Below the pieces are notes generated by a model. That model ran no database searches and was not told the origin of the DNA. It saw nothing but the letters and a program-made list of their open reading frames with translations. Source: Bacteroidota bacterium (GTDB lineage: Bacteria; Bacteroidota; Bacteroidia; Sphingobacteriales; Sphingobacteriaceae). From it: DNA of 64,000 nucleotides. This document shows positions 9,326-18,835 of the stretch, one piece after another (positions within the stretch are counted from its first letter, which is position 1; every line of letters begins with the position of its first letter). Both the position numbers and the translations under genes were made by a program. The stretch lies in contig JABDFZ010000001.1 of the NCBI GenBank assembly GCA_013286325.1, positions 37,429 to 101,428 of the forward strand. Direction: 5' to 3'.

Positions 9326-10888
9326 TTACTTTTTCCAAACCACCCAGTTAGTTGCGGGTGGGGTATGTTTTGCAGATGATGCCTTCAGAAAAAAACCAGC
9401 TTCCCTGTCGCCAAGGGCTACAGCCCTGCTCCAATCCGCTTTGGCAGCTGCTTTATTATTTAATAAAGAGTATACCCTCCCTCTTATAAAATAAGCACGG
9501 GCATTCGATTGATTTAATTCAATAGCTTTAGTCAGGTCGGCAAGTGCAGCAGTGTTATTCTTAACACCAGCATAAGCACAACCCCGCATGTAATAGGCAA
9601 AAGGAAGATTAATATTAGCCACAATTGCTTTATTAAGATCGGCTATTGCTGCATCGCAATTGTTCATTTCCATGTATATGGCCGCACGGTAATAACTGGC
9701 GTTACTGTTTTCTGGATTTATTGCAATCACTTTGTTGAGGTCGCTTAAAGCTTCTTTATTTTGTCGCAATGCCAGCTTTGCCGCTGCCCTATTTAGATAA
9801 GCTAATTCAAATGTGGGCGCTAATAAAATTGCATGGTTTAAATCATCAATAGCTCCGGTAAAGTTATTCATAGACGATTTTAAATAACCCCTGTCATTAT
9901 AAGCTTCGGCGTAATTAGGGTCAATACTAATAGCTTTTGTATAATCGGCCAGGGCACCATCATTATCAACAAGCTTTAACTTCACTCCTCCTCTGTAATA
10001 ATAGGCTTCAGCATCATTCGGGTCTAACGCTATCGCCTTCGAGAAATCATTACCCGCATCGCCATAATTCCCCATTTTAGCAATTAATTGAGCCCTTTGC
10101 AAATAGGCCCGGGCTGAACCCTTGTTAATTGTTATGGCCTGGTTGTAATCGGCTAAAGCGTTACTATAATCATTAATCTCTCTTCTCTGCTCCCCTCTGT
10201 AAAGGTAAGCAGCATCAAATGCAGGGTTTATAGCTATCGCCTTTCCAAAATCATCTATGGCTCCATAAGGATCTTTAAGACCAACTTTGGAGATGCCCCT
10301 GTCGAAATAGGCTTCCGGCAATTTAGCATCAAGTTCAATTGCTTTATTCAAATCTTCAAGGCCTCCTTTAAAATCTGCCAGGCCATTCTTCGAATTACCC
10401 CTGTTCGTATAGGCGCTTGCATCATTAGGGCTTAATTCCAATATCTTGTTAAAGTCTGCAATTGCATCATTAAAACTGCCAAGCCGGTTTTTTGCATTTC
10501 CCCTGTTGGTATAAGCGAGGTTATTTTTAGGGTTAAGGGCAATTGCACGGTCACAATCCTCAATAGCACCTTTAAAATCGTTCTTATTAAGCTTTGCATA
10601 AGCCCTGTTCGAGTACGCAAGATCAACGTTGGGGTTAATACTGATTTCTTTCGTAAATACTTCAATTGCAGCCTGGTAATCACCCTGCTGTGCCTTTATA
10701 ATACCTTTGTAGTTATAAGCCTCTAAATTATTAGGATTTAGCTCTATTTCCTTGGTAAAATAGTCCATTGCGCCATTGAAATCCCTATTGCCATATAGTT
10801 CAACACCCTTGTCAAAATATGGGTCGTGCTGCTGTCCAATCGAAAAAAGAGGTAAAAAGAGCGCGAAGTAAAAAAAAGTTTTTTTCAT
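9326..10888 (-). CDS. TPR repeat protein, secreted
   Basis: Signal peptide plus many consecutive ~34-aa TPR units (AYNNRGxAKxxLxDxxGAIxDxxKAIxLNP). Confidence 0.93.
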   Translation of the reverse strand: MKKTFFYFALFLPLFSIGQQHDPYFDKGVELYGNRDFNGAMDYFTKEIELNPNNLEAYNYKGIIKAQQGDYQAAIEVFTKEISINPNVDLAYSNRAYAKLNKNDFKGAIEDCDRAIALNPKNNLAYTNRGNAKNRLGSFNDAIADFNKILELSPNDASAYTNRGNSKNGLADFKGGLEDLNKAIELDAKLPEAYFDRGISKVGLKDPYGAIDDFGKAIAINPAFDAAYLYRGEQRREINDYSNALADYNQAITINKGSARAYLQRAQLIAKMGNYGDAGNDFSKAIALDPNDAEAYYYRGGVKLKLVDNDGALADYTKAISIDPNYAEAYNDRGYLKSSMNNFTGAIDDLNHAILLAPTFELAYLNRAAAKLALRQNKEALSDLNKVIAINPENSNASYYRAAIYMEMNNCDAAIADLNKAIVANINLPFAYYMRGCAYAGVKNNTAALADLTKAIELNQSNARAYFIRGRVYSLLNNKAAAKADWSRAVALGDREAGFFLKASSAKHTPPATNWVVWKK

Positions 10889-10985
10889 GAAAAAACCACT
10901 CTGTGGTTAGTAAAAATTGTTCCCAAATATAAAATTATTTCACCTGCTATTTTCAGATTATGTTTTATATTTAGTGCTTAAATAT

Positions 10986-11996
10986 ATGAAGACCTTTCCC
11001 TTTAATCAATTTAAAACAGCGCTGTTTTGCGGGCTGCTTTTAATTATTCAATCGTGTAAACCAGTTGTTCCTGGTTCCTGGAAAAACGAGAATATCAGCT
11101 CAGGCAAACGCAGCGATTTTCACCAGCTAAATGCTCAGGCATTACAGTATTTAAAAGCCAATAATCCTAAAAGGTTAAGAGCGCTTTTATCCAAAGAACT
11201 GCTCGTTGATAATAATGAAAGGCAGGTTGAGCTAATCAGCAACCGGCTGAACGACAATGCTTATGACTTGTTAGACGAATATTATGTTGTGCATAAATAC
11301 AAGGATACAGATACTATACATTCTGTAGGTGGGAGTATAAACCGTTATGATGTACTGTACCCCTATATTGCAAAAGAGATGTATTTTGCTTTTTTCGCGC
11401 CTAAAAAGTCCAACAACAAATATATGCTGAGCCTTATTTACAGCAAGTTTGATTACGGCTGGAAAATTACCAAACTGGATCTTGAGCCTTATACAATTAA
11501 TGGAAAAACAGCTCCGCAGTTATTTGCCTTAGCTAAAGAGCAATATGCGAAACAGCAGGTGCAAGCTGCACAAAACAATGTATCTCTGGCAGTTACCTGT
11601 TTTAAACCTTGTGTGTATTGGCAATATCCTGACGAAGTTGACGCCGGTAAGTTTTATACCAGGGTGCATGCAGAAGTTAATCAAACCTACAGATATCCAT
11701 TGGTATTAAAACAGATAGCTACCGGGCCGATGATATTGCGTGTTTACAATAAAAACCAGGATGACGGAACTTATCCTATGGTTTATTATATGACCCATTT
11801 TGAACTTAAAGACACAACCGATATAAAAAAGGAAAATGCGCAGATAAGAAATGTTGTCAGCAAAATAATGCCTGGCCTGGGTGAGAACAACAAATACATT
11901 CTATATTCTGCATTTAATAAACAGCCAAACGGTTATGAAGCTGTCGACCACTTTGATATGACGGAGGAAGTCAATACTGCACAAAAACAGCAATAA
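10986..11996 (+). CDS. hypothetical lipoprotein-like protein
   Basis: Start probably MKTFPFNQFKTALFCGLLLIIQSCKP (lipobox-like IQSC) rather than 10917. Confidence 0.6.
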   Translation: MKTFPFNQFKTALFCGLLLIIQSCKPVVPGSWKNENISSGKRSDFHQLNAQALQYLKANNPKRLRALLSKELLVDNNERQVELISNRLNDNAYDLLDEYYVVHKYKDTDTIHSVGGSINRYDVLYPYIAKEMYFAFFAPKKSNNKYMLSLIYSKFDYGWKITKLDLEPYTINGKTAPQLFALAKEQYAKQQVQAAQNNVSLAVTCFKPCVYWQYPDEVDAGKFYTRVHAEVNQTYRYPLVLKQIATGPMILRVYNKNQDDGTYPMVYYMTHFELKDTTDIKKENAQIRNVVSKIMPGLGENNKYILYSAFNKQPNGYEAVDHFDMTEEVNTAQKQQ

Positions 11997-12054
11997 AGAA
12001 TCAAAGGATTCACGAGCCTGAAATTGGACATCTGGATTCCAACCTCAAATTCCG

Positions 12055-12062
12055 TATCTTTG
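12055..12062 (+). promoter_or_regulatory. Bacteroidota -7-like element TATCTTTG upstream of the radical SAM gene
   Basis: TATCTTTGCGGCAAATG directly before the ATG at 12069; no clear -33 TTTG seen. Confidence 0.4.
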
Positions 12063-12068
12063 CGGCAA

Positions 12069-13019
12069 ATGCAGGAATCAGCAACGGCAGTTTGGGAAAA
12101 AGGGTATAACAATTACGGCCCCTGGCTTAAGGAGAAGTACAAGGGTCACCGGGTGTTTAAGGTGATTGTTGATGGCGGCTTCACATGCCCAAACCGCGAT
12201 GGCTCCAAAGGCTATGGCGGCTGCACTTATTGCAATGTAGATTCGTTTACTCCATCGGTAAGCCGCAATGCCCCTACTGTTCGTGAACAAGTGATACAAG
12301 GCATGGAACGCGCCCGCACAGGCAACAAGGCCGATAAATTTATCATTTACTTTCAACCCAATACCAATACTTATGCTCCGGCACATTATTTAAAAATGAT
12401 GTACGACGAGGCGTTGAGTTATGGCACTGAAGATATTGTAGGCCTTTCTATCGGCACCCGCCCCGATTGCATAGATGCTGAAAAAATAGCCTTATTGGAA
12501 AGCTATACCGACAGGTTTGACGTGGATTTAGAAATGGGTATGGAATCCATTTATAATGATACCCTGGCGCAAATAAACCGGGGTTGCAACCACGAGGAAC
12601 TGGTAAAGGCTCTTAAGCTGGTTGAAAACAGCAAGCTGGATATTTGTGTGCATACCATTTTTGGCTTCCCATGGGAAACGCACGAAATGATGCTGCGTTA
12701 TGCTGATGAAATTAACCGTTTTCCGCAGATTAAATTTGTAAAATTCCATCACCTGCATATTGTGGAAGGTTCTGTAATGGGTGTAAAATATAAGCGCGAA
12801 CCATTCAAAGTTTTCAGCATTGATGAATATGCTGACTTCTTATGCGAACTGCTGCCACTCGTTCGTCCTGACATAGTTATCCAGCGTCTTTTCGGTCTTA
12901 GCGACCGCGAATTACTGATAGCCCCTAACTGGGGATTGAAAAAATCGGAGATTCAATATTATATTGATCAAAGAATTTTATCAAAAGGCGTAATACAGGG
13001 ATCTGCATACCGGCATTAA
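12069..13019 (+). CDS. TIGR01212 family radical SAM protein (YhcC-like)
   Basis: GGFTCPNRDGSKGYGGCTYCNVDSF cluster motif and RPDCIDAEKIALLESY; start adjusted from 12024. Confidence 0.9.
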   Translation: MQESATAVWEKGYNNYGPWLKEKYKGHRVFKVIVDGGFTCPNRDGSKGYGGCTYCNVDSFTPSVSRNAPTVREQVIQGMERARTGNKADKFIIYFQPNTNTYAPAHYLKMMYDEALSYGTEDIVGLSIGTRPDCIDAEKIALLESYTDRFDVDLEMGMESIYNDTLAQINRGCNHEELVKALKLVENSKLDICVHTIFGFPWETHEMMLRYADEINRFPQIKFVKFHHLHIVEGSVMGVKYKREPFKVFSIDEYADFLCELLPLVRPDIVIQRLFGLSDRELLIAPNWGLKKSEIQYYIDQRILSKGVIQGSAYRH

Positions 13020-13077
13020 GGGATTTGTCGCGATTGTCAATATATGACAGCGTCAGGCATTTGAGACAGGATCAGAA

Positions 13078-13157
13078 AAATCCCTTAATCCGCTTAATCC
13101 CGGTCAAACCCCGCAATAAATCCCCTAATCCGCTTAATCCCGGTCAAACCTCGCAAG
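13078..13157. repeat. two tandem ~40-bp units (aatcccNtaatccgcttaatcccggtcaaac) overlapping the 3' end of the 13134-14162 CDS
   Basis: cgcttaatcccggtcaaac starts at 13091 and again at 13131; an 11-nt inverse arm ttaagggattt lies at 13016-13026. Confidence 0.8.
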
Positions 13158-14162
13158 TACCTTTCTTCCCAAATCAAATGTTACCCTGAAAGCTTCCTGG
13201 TTACTGGTAAAGCCAGGCGTGCGATGGATACTGAAAATGAACTGACCTTTGATATTCTTAAACAGGAAAGGTGTAAAAATCAGATCGAGGCGGTTATAAA
13301 ATTTCTTTTCATAAAAAGCATCACCATATTCTGTAGTTGATCCTTGTCCATCGTAAAACTCATCGTAAGCAGCAAACCGGTGATAGCTGGCATAAGCACT
13401 GGCAATAAATCCTTTCGGAGTTTTAAAGCCATCCACTCCCCGCTCCCGTTGAAAAGTCATCATGGCCCCTGCTTCGAAAGATAAAGAGTCAAAAGTAGTT
13501 TGCTTGTGGCTAAAATCAAGTCCGAGCCTAACCTGTGCACCGCCATTATCGCCAATATGGTCATTGGGCAACAACACTTCGGCCCCTGCATCGTGCATCA
13601 TCAGCACATAATGCGAAATATAGAACGGTTCAAACGATGATGGCCTCCATTTACCTTCAAAACCAAACAAGAACTGCTCGCGTGCAGTAACTGTTTGTCT
13701 GCTTACCCAATCAATCCAGCCTGTCTCTGTAAAGTTTGCGGTGTGATATCGCGCCAGCAAACCTTCAACATTTGGGCGGTAATAGCGTAAAGTATCATTT
13801 AATAACGCACGGGGGTAATTATCAATTAAACCCTCACGCGGAAACTCGCCTGCATTAAACAGCCATTTTGAGCTTTCATATTTATAATATGCAACCGGGT
13901 TCACCTTTAAAAAATATGGTTGTGCACCAAACTCGTGGATGCCGTTAACCCCAACAATAAAATGGTTCAGGCTGTCAACGTTAAGTCCAAGATCGAGGGC
14001 CAGACGTGTACCCGAGTAAGTGCGCGAGCGGGCTACAAAGTCCTTATATTCCCGGTTATCGAGAAAGCCCATGCCATTAAAGTGTATATCCAGGTTTTGC
14101 GCCAGTGCGGCAGTGCTTGTAATTATCGAAATGAAGATGATGAGGTAGAGTTTTTTTATCAT
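13134..14162 (-). CDS. hypothetical outer-membrane-type protein
   Basis: 342 aa with signal peptide (MIKKLYLIIFISIITSTAALAQ), aromatic-rich alternating pattern. Confidence 0.6.
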   Translation of the reverse strand: MIKKLYLIIFISIITSTAALAQNLDIHFNGMGFLDNREYKDFVARSRTYSGTRLALDLGLNVDSLNHFIVGVNGIHEFGAQPYFLKVNPVAYYKYESSKWLFNAGEFPREGLIDNYPRALLNDTLRYYRPNVEGLLARYHTANFTETGWIDWVSRQTVTAREQFLFGFEGKWRPSSFEPFYISHYVLMMHDAGAEVLLPNDHIGDNGGAQVRLGLDFSHKQTTFDSLSFEAGAMMTFQRERGVDGFKTPKGFIASAYASYHRFAAYDEFYDGQGSTTEYGDAFYEKKFYNRLDLIFTPFLFKNIKGQFIFSIHRTPGFTSNQEAFRVTFDLGRKVLARFDRD

Positions 14163-14177
14163 ACAGTATAAGGGGTA

Positions 14178-15896
14178 TTATTTAACAGTTAATTTAATGA
14201 TCCTGCTGTTTTTACTTCCCCAAAACGGGTCGGTGCGAAGAGAAAAGATCAGGTTAAAATCACCTTTCTCCAACGGCGAATTTACGCTAAAAGTATAATG
14301 AGTTCTCTCACCCGGCTGTAAACTTATATTTTTAAAATCACCTCCGGCTTCCTGTGCATTAATGATGGAATCCCGCTTAAATAAACAAGCTTCAAAAAAC
14401 ACCGGGTGCTGATAGCCCTTATCAGCAAAGCTGATGGGGAACGGATATGGATTTTTTACGGTAAGGTCAAAAACCTTTTTTTGCCCTGGTGATGCAGTTA
14501 CTTTAATGGAATCGGTATCGAATATTACCTTTTGATAGGTACGCACATCATTAACCCAGCCACCATACCATTTACCCGCCTCAATATTTATGGTATCGGT
14601 GCTTAGCCCTTTTACGGGGTAATAAGTTAAATAATACACTTTTTTATGCTGAATACTATCCCCCATCGGCCAGATATCGAACTGGGTAAGGCGGTAATAA
14701 CGGTTATCATAAGCAAAGCATTTAAGGCTGTTGGTATAATAATTATATTTTGAAGGGTTCTGGAAGCCCTCGCTCATTACAACATAATTGTTGCCTGCTT
14801 TTTGCTTCACAATATGCGTCCACTCTTTAAAACCATAATAGCTTTTTAAGTGCCCGTAAGTTTTGGCAAAACCGAAGCCACCAATAATAATAACACGAAC
14901 AATTATAATGATGCTTACATTAACTACAGCCAAAGGCAATAACCATTTTGGCCAGCCACCCTGTTGTTTAAAGTGTATAACCGCCAGCATAACCAGCGGA
15001 GCAAACAGGATGAACGTCCATTGGGGCTGTACTTCGCCTTTAGCGCTGCTGATAAAAAAGAAAAGCAATGTTCCAAGGCAATTTACCATGAGGCAGCGGA
15101 TAAAGGTATCCTTTATGCTGATGGTGTATGCTTTATAAAATAAAAACCAGCCAATAAGCGGCCCTGCCATCAGCAGTTGCCCGGGCAGGTAGGAGAACGT
15201 ATTCGAAAAGCTATAAGTATCAGACGAACGTTCAAACAAATGGTAATTTATAGACGGATAGCCATGATTGACCTGCCATATAATATGCGGTACGTACAAC
15301 ACTACTGCCAGCACAACGATACCCCAAAACGATCCGCGTTTTAACAATTTCAGGTTGGCAATCAGTGTAAAGCCAATTATTAATATGCTGTTGTATTTGC
15401 TGTAGAGCAGGCAGGCAACGGTAATGCCAAGTAAAACGGTCAGCGTCCATGTATCCCATTTCAGGTATTGTTTATACAGATAATAGAATAACACCGTAAA
15501 AAAGAAAAGCGGGGCGTCAGGTGTAGTTGTAAAACCATAAATATGAAAGATAAACACACCTGAGATAACCAATACAAATGCTAAAGCATCAGCCGCGTAT
15601 TCTTTTAATATCAACCACATTAAATAGATGGATGCCGAACTGGTTAATACGGTGATGAGGCGTAAACCAAGTTCGTTATGCATAATGCTGTCGCCAATCC
15701 GGATGAACAAGGCAACCATTGGCGGATGATCGAAGTACCCCCAATCCAAATAGCGCGAATACATCCAGTAGTAAGCCTCATCGCCCTGCAGCTCTAATGT
15801 AGAGGCTTGTATAATGTTCAACACCGTCCAGCATAGCAGGAAATACCAGATAATTTTGTTGGACTGAATAGACTTGTTTAAAGTGTTAACAGGCAT
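14178..15896 (-). CDS. ArnT/PMT-like family 39 glycosyltransferase, membrane protein
   Basis: QGDEAYYWMYSRYLDWGYFDHPPMVALFIRIG motif and multiple TM helices. Confidence 0.88.
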   Translation of the reverse strand: MPVNTLNKSIQSNKIIWYFLLCWTVLNIIQASTLELQGDEAYYWMYSRYLDWGYFDHPPMVALFIRIGDSIMHNELGLRLITVLTSSASIYLMWLILKEYAADALAFVLVISGVFIFHIYGFTTTPDAPLFFFTVLFYYLYKQYLKWDTWTLTVLLGITVACLLYSKYNSILIIGFTLIANLKLLKRGSFWGIVVLAVVLYVPHIIWQVNHGYPSINYHLFERSSDTYSFSNTFSYLPGQLLMAGPLIGWFLFYKAYTISIKDTFIRCLMVNCLGTLLFFFISSAKGEVQPQWTFILFAPLVMLAVIHFKQQGGWPKWLLPLAVVNVSIIIIVRVIIIGGFGFAKTYGHLKSYYGFKEWTHIVKQKAGNNYVVMSEGFQNPSKYNYYTNSLKCFAYDNRYYRLTQFDIWPMGDSIQHKKVYYLTYYPVKGLSTDTINIEAGKWYGGWVNDVRTYQKVIFDTDSIKVTASPGQKKVFDLTVKNPYPFPISFADKGYQHPVFFEACLFKRDSIINAQEAGGDFKNISLQPGERTHYTFSVNSPLEKGDFNLIFSLRTDPFWGSKNSRIIKLTVK

Positions 15897-15921
15897 TATA
15901 TGCTACGAAGGATTGATGCCG

Positions 15922-15951
15922 CAAAGGTAGGATAAAACAGTTTAAGACAAA
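15922..15951 (-). promoter_or_regulatory. Bacteroidota-type promoter TTTG-N18-TACCTTTG
   Basis: Minus strand: TTTG (15948-15951), 18-nt spacer, TACCTTTG (15922-15929), upstream of the GT39 gene. Confidence 0.55.
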
Positions 15952-16013
15952 AAAGAGTGTTGCCTGCCCGAATTAAAATTATTTCCTCAAATTAGCCCGA
16001 CATTAAACAGATC

Positions 16014-16469
16014 ATGATAAAAGCAATACAAACTTTAAAGACACTCAGGGCAAGCACTCTTAAATTAGTTGAGGGGCTTACCATTGAACAGTTAAATAAG
16101 ATACCTAACGGATTTACCAATAACATTATGTGGAATTTAGGGCACTTAATAGCTGCACAACAAGGTGTGTGTTATACCCGTGCAGGCCTTGCAACGCCGG
16201 TTGATCAAAATTTGATAGGACCATACAAACCAGGGACAAAGCCTGAAAGCATAGTTAGTGAAAATGAGGTTGAAGAAATAAAGGCGCTTTTAGTTGCAAC
16301 TATAGACCAGTTGGAAGCAGACTACAATAAAGGTATTTTTAAAGAATATCCTGCATTTACTACCCGGTACGGTGTTGAGTTAGCCAGTATAGAAGATGCT
16401 ATTGACTTTTTGCCTTTTCATGATGGATTGCACATGGGGTATATAATGGCGCTGAAGCGGGCTATATAA
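16014..16469 (+). CDS. DinB-like family protein
   Basis: NNIMWNLGHLIAAQQ...FHDGLHMGYIMALKR, DinB_2 pattern. Confidence 0.82.
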   Translation: MIKAIQTLKTLRASTLKLVEGLTIEQLNKIPNGFTNNIMWNLGHLIAAQQGVCYTRAGLATPVDQNLIGPYKPGTKPESIVSENEVEEIKALLVATIDQLEADYNKGIFKEYPAFTTRYGVELASIEDAIDFLPFHDGLHMGYIMALKRAI

Positions 16470-16478
16470 TTAAGTAAA

Positions 16479-16850
16479 TTATATAGATAAAATTACTGCC
16501 TGGAGATCGCTTATCTTTTTGAATCCTTTGTCCATGGTAAACAAGGGAAGATCAAAATAAATTGCAGTTGCTGCGATGACTGCGTCTGGCAGTTTTGTTT
16601 TATATTTTGATCTTAAATTTATTGTTATATCCTTAATAGCGGGTTCGATATCAACAATATAACACTCGGATAAAAAGTTTTTTAGTAAGGCGAAATCTTT
16701 TGGGGTTATATTGGGGAAACTTAAAACTTCTATTTCAGAAATTATTGATACAAATAAATTACGACCTGTAATTAATTCCTGTACTTCACTAACTCCGTTA
16801 AATAGGTTGATAATTAATGATGTATCAATAACAATTCTATCTCCACTCAT
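16479..16850 (-). CDS. PIN domain protein (VapC-like toxin)
   Basis: IDTSLIINLFNG...E...KLPDAVIAATAIYFDLPLFTMDKGF acidic PIN residues. Confidence 0.85.
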   Translation of the reverse strand: MSGDRIVIDTSLIINLFNGVSEVQELITGRNLFVSIISEIEVLSFPNITPKDFALLKNFLSECYIVDIEPAIKDITINLRSKYKTKLPDAVIAATAIYFDLPLFTMDKGFKKISDLQAVILSI

Positions 16851-17010
16851 CCCTCGTTTTTAATTGATAGGTCAAACCGTCAACACCGAAGTCTATTTTA
16901 CCAAAATATTTACTTAAGTCAATGGGTGCTTTTTTCTTGGGAAGCTTAGTTAGCTCCTCATCAAGTTTGTTCCGGCTCGTTAATTTATTAACCTCAATTA
17001 TTTTTGCCAT
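16837..17010 (-). CDS. 57-aa putative VapB-like antitoxin overlapping the VapC-like toxin by 14 nt
   Basis: Read by hand: MAKIIEVNKLTSRNKLDEELTKLPKKKAPIDLSKYFGKIDFGVDGLTYQLKTRDEWR*. C-terminal form is typical of short Bacteroidota antitoxins; missing from the ORF track. Confidence 0.75.
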   Translation of the reverse strand: MAKIIEVNKLTSRNKLDEELTKLPKKKAPIDLSKYFGKIDFGVDGLTYQLKTRDEWR

Positions 17011-17030
17011 ATACAAATATACTATTTTAT

Positions 17031-17070
17031 CAAAACATAAAACCCGGCTTAAACCGGGTTTTATGTTTTG
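17031..17070 (-). terminator. strong stem-loop downstream of sucB
   Basis: Perfect 17-bp arms caaaacataaaacccgg / ccgggttttatgttttg with 6-nt loop. Confidence 0.88.
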
Positions 17071-17082
17071 ATATAGGGATGT

Positions 17083-18657
17083 TTATACTCCTAATAATAA
17101 CCTTGATGGGTCTTCCAATAACTGTTTTACCCTTACCAGGAAGCTGACCGATTCGCGGCCATCAATAATACGGTGATCGTACGATAGTGCTAAATACATC
17201 ATCGGGCGAATAACCACTTGTCCGTTTACTGCAACAGGGCGCTCAATAATATTGTGCATCCCTAATATAGCAGATTGAGGAGAATTTAAGATAGGTGTCG
17301 ACATCATAGACCCAAATACACCGCCATTGGTAATAGTAAATGTACCACCGCTCATTTCCTCTAATGTAAGTTTACCATCGCGTGCTTTAACAGCAAGGGC
17401 GGCAACTGCTTTTTCAATTTCGGCAAGGCTCATGCTCTCTGCATTACGAATAACCGGCACTACCAAACCTTTAGGTGCTGATACAGCTATAGATATATCG
17501 GCAAAATTGCTGTAAACAATTTCTTCACCTTCAATGCGTGCACCTACTGCAGGCCAGTCTTTCAACGCTTCGCAAACTGCCTTGGTGAAAAACGACATAA
17601 AGCCTAAACCTACACCGTGTTTCTCTTTAAATTTATCTTTATATTTTGTACGCAGCTCCATTATTGGCGACATATCCACTTCGTTAAAAGTGGTAAGCAT
17701 GGCAGTTTCGTTTTTAACCGCAACTAATCTGCGGGCAACTGTTTTGCGTAACGACGACATTTTTTCGCGGCGGTCAGATCTTGGACCTGAAGCTACCGTT
17801 TCAGTTTTCGGAGCTGCAGCCGCTGGTTTCGGGCTTCCTACATCCTTCAATGCTTCTTTATTCACCTGCGGGTTCTCTGAAACTTTTTCGGCCAATAAGG
17901 CATCCTCTTTAGTTATCCTTCCGGCTACACCTGTTCCGCTTACACCTTTTGCGTCAACACCTTTTTCTGCCAATATTTTTGCAGCAGCAGGAGATGGAGT
18001 GCCCGATGCATAAGTTGTTGCTTTTTCAGTTGTTACCGGGGCGGATGCGGCGGCTGGGGCAGCAGCAGTTGCAGCTGGCTTTGCAGCGCCCGATCCTTCA
18101 ATAGTACAAACAACTGCACCAATAGGTAATACGTCGCCCTCTTGGGCTATAGTTTTTAATACGCCCGCCTTTTCAGCAGTTAATTCAAACGTAGCTTTAT
18201 CTGATTCAAGCTCAGCAATGGCTTCGTCCATAGCAACTGTATCGCCATCCTTTTTTATCCAACGGGATAAGGTTACTTCGGTAATCGATTCACCTACTGT
18301 TGGTACTTTAACTTCCAATGATGAAGCAGCAGTAGCAGGAGTTTCTGGCTGAGGGGCAGGAACAGCAACAGTTTCTTTACTGCTACTTTCAACTGCCGCT
18401 GGTTTGCTTTCTTCAACAGCGCCACCCTCTTCTATAATTGCAACAACAGCGCCGATAGGCAAAGTATCCCCTTCTTTTGCTTGTGTTTTTAAAACCCCGT
18501 CTGCTTCCGCAGTAAGTTCAAAAGTTGCTTTATCTGATTCTAATTCAGCAATTACTTCGTCCATTTTAACTGTGTCGCCATCCTTTTTTTTCCAGCTCGA
18601 CAGGGTTACTTCGGTAATTGATTCGCCAACCGGCGGAACTTTGATAGTTAAACTCAT
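17083..18657 (-). CDS. sucB: 2-oxoglutarate dehydrogenase E2 (dihydrolipoyl succinyltransferase) with two lipoyl domains
   Basis: Two ESDKATFEL lipoyl motifs, E3-binding domain, catalytic C-terminus [16 protein letters not shown]; start adjusted to [13 protein letters not shown]. Confidence 0.93.
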   Translation of the reverse strand: MSLTIKVPPVGESITEVTLSSWKKKDGDTVKMDEVIAELESDKATFELTAEADGVLKTQAKEGDTLPIGAVVAIIEEGGAVEESKPAAVESSSKETVAVPAPQPETPATAASSLEVKVPTVGESITEVTLSRWIKKDGDTVAMDEAIAELESDKATFELTAEKAGVLKTIAQEGDVLPIGAVVCTIEGSGAAKPAATAAAPAAASAPVTTEKATTYASGTPSPAAAKILAEKGVDAKGVSGTGVAGRITKEDALLAEKVSENPQVNKEALKDVGSPKPAAAAPKTETVASGPRSDRREKMSSLRKTVARRLVAVKNETAMLTTFNEVDMSPIMELRTKYKDKFKEKHGVGLGFMSFFTKAVCEALKDWPAVGARIEGEEIVYSNFADISIAVSAPKGLVVPVIRNAESMSLAEIEKAVAALAVKARDGKLTLEEMSGGTFTITNGGVFGSMMSTPILNSPQSAILGMHNIIERPVAVNGQVVIRPMMYLALSYDHRIIDGRESVSFLVRVKQLLEDPSRLLLGV

Positions 18658-18663
18658 TTTTTC

Positions 18664-18832
18664 AATTTGAAAATTTGTTGATTTGAAAATTTGAAAATGC
18701 TGTCTGGTGATTATCTCTTCCAATCAGGGCGTCTTCAAAGTTTCAAATTAATATTTGTTGACTTTGAAAATTTGAATTTGTCGCCTCAAGATCACTAATC
18801 ATCAAATTGGCACATCATCAAATTTTCAAATT
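18664..18832. repeat. sucA-sucB intergenic spacer of repeated TTTGAAAATTTG words and their inverse
   Basis: aatttgaaaatttgttgatttgaaaatttgaaaat; gtttcaaattaatatttgttgactttgaaaatttgaatttg; catcaaattggcacatcatcaaattttcaaatt. Confidence 0.8.
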
Positions 18833-18835
18833 AAA

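Noticed and set aside
9326-10888. Periodic DNA similarity resembling an array
   Set aside because: It is the ~102-nt period of TPR codons in an intact CDS, not CRISPR or a non-coding repeat.
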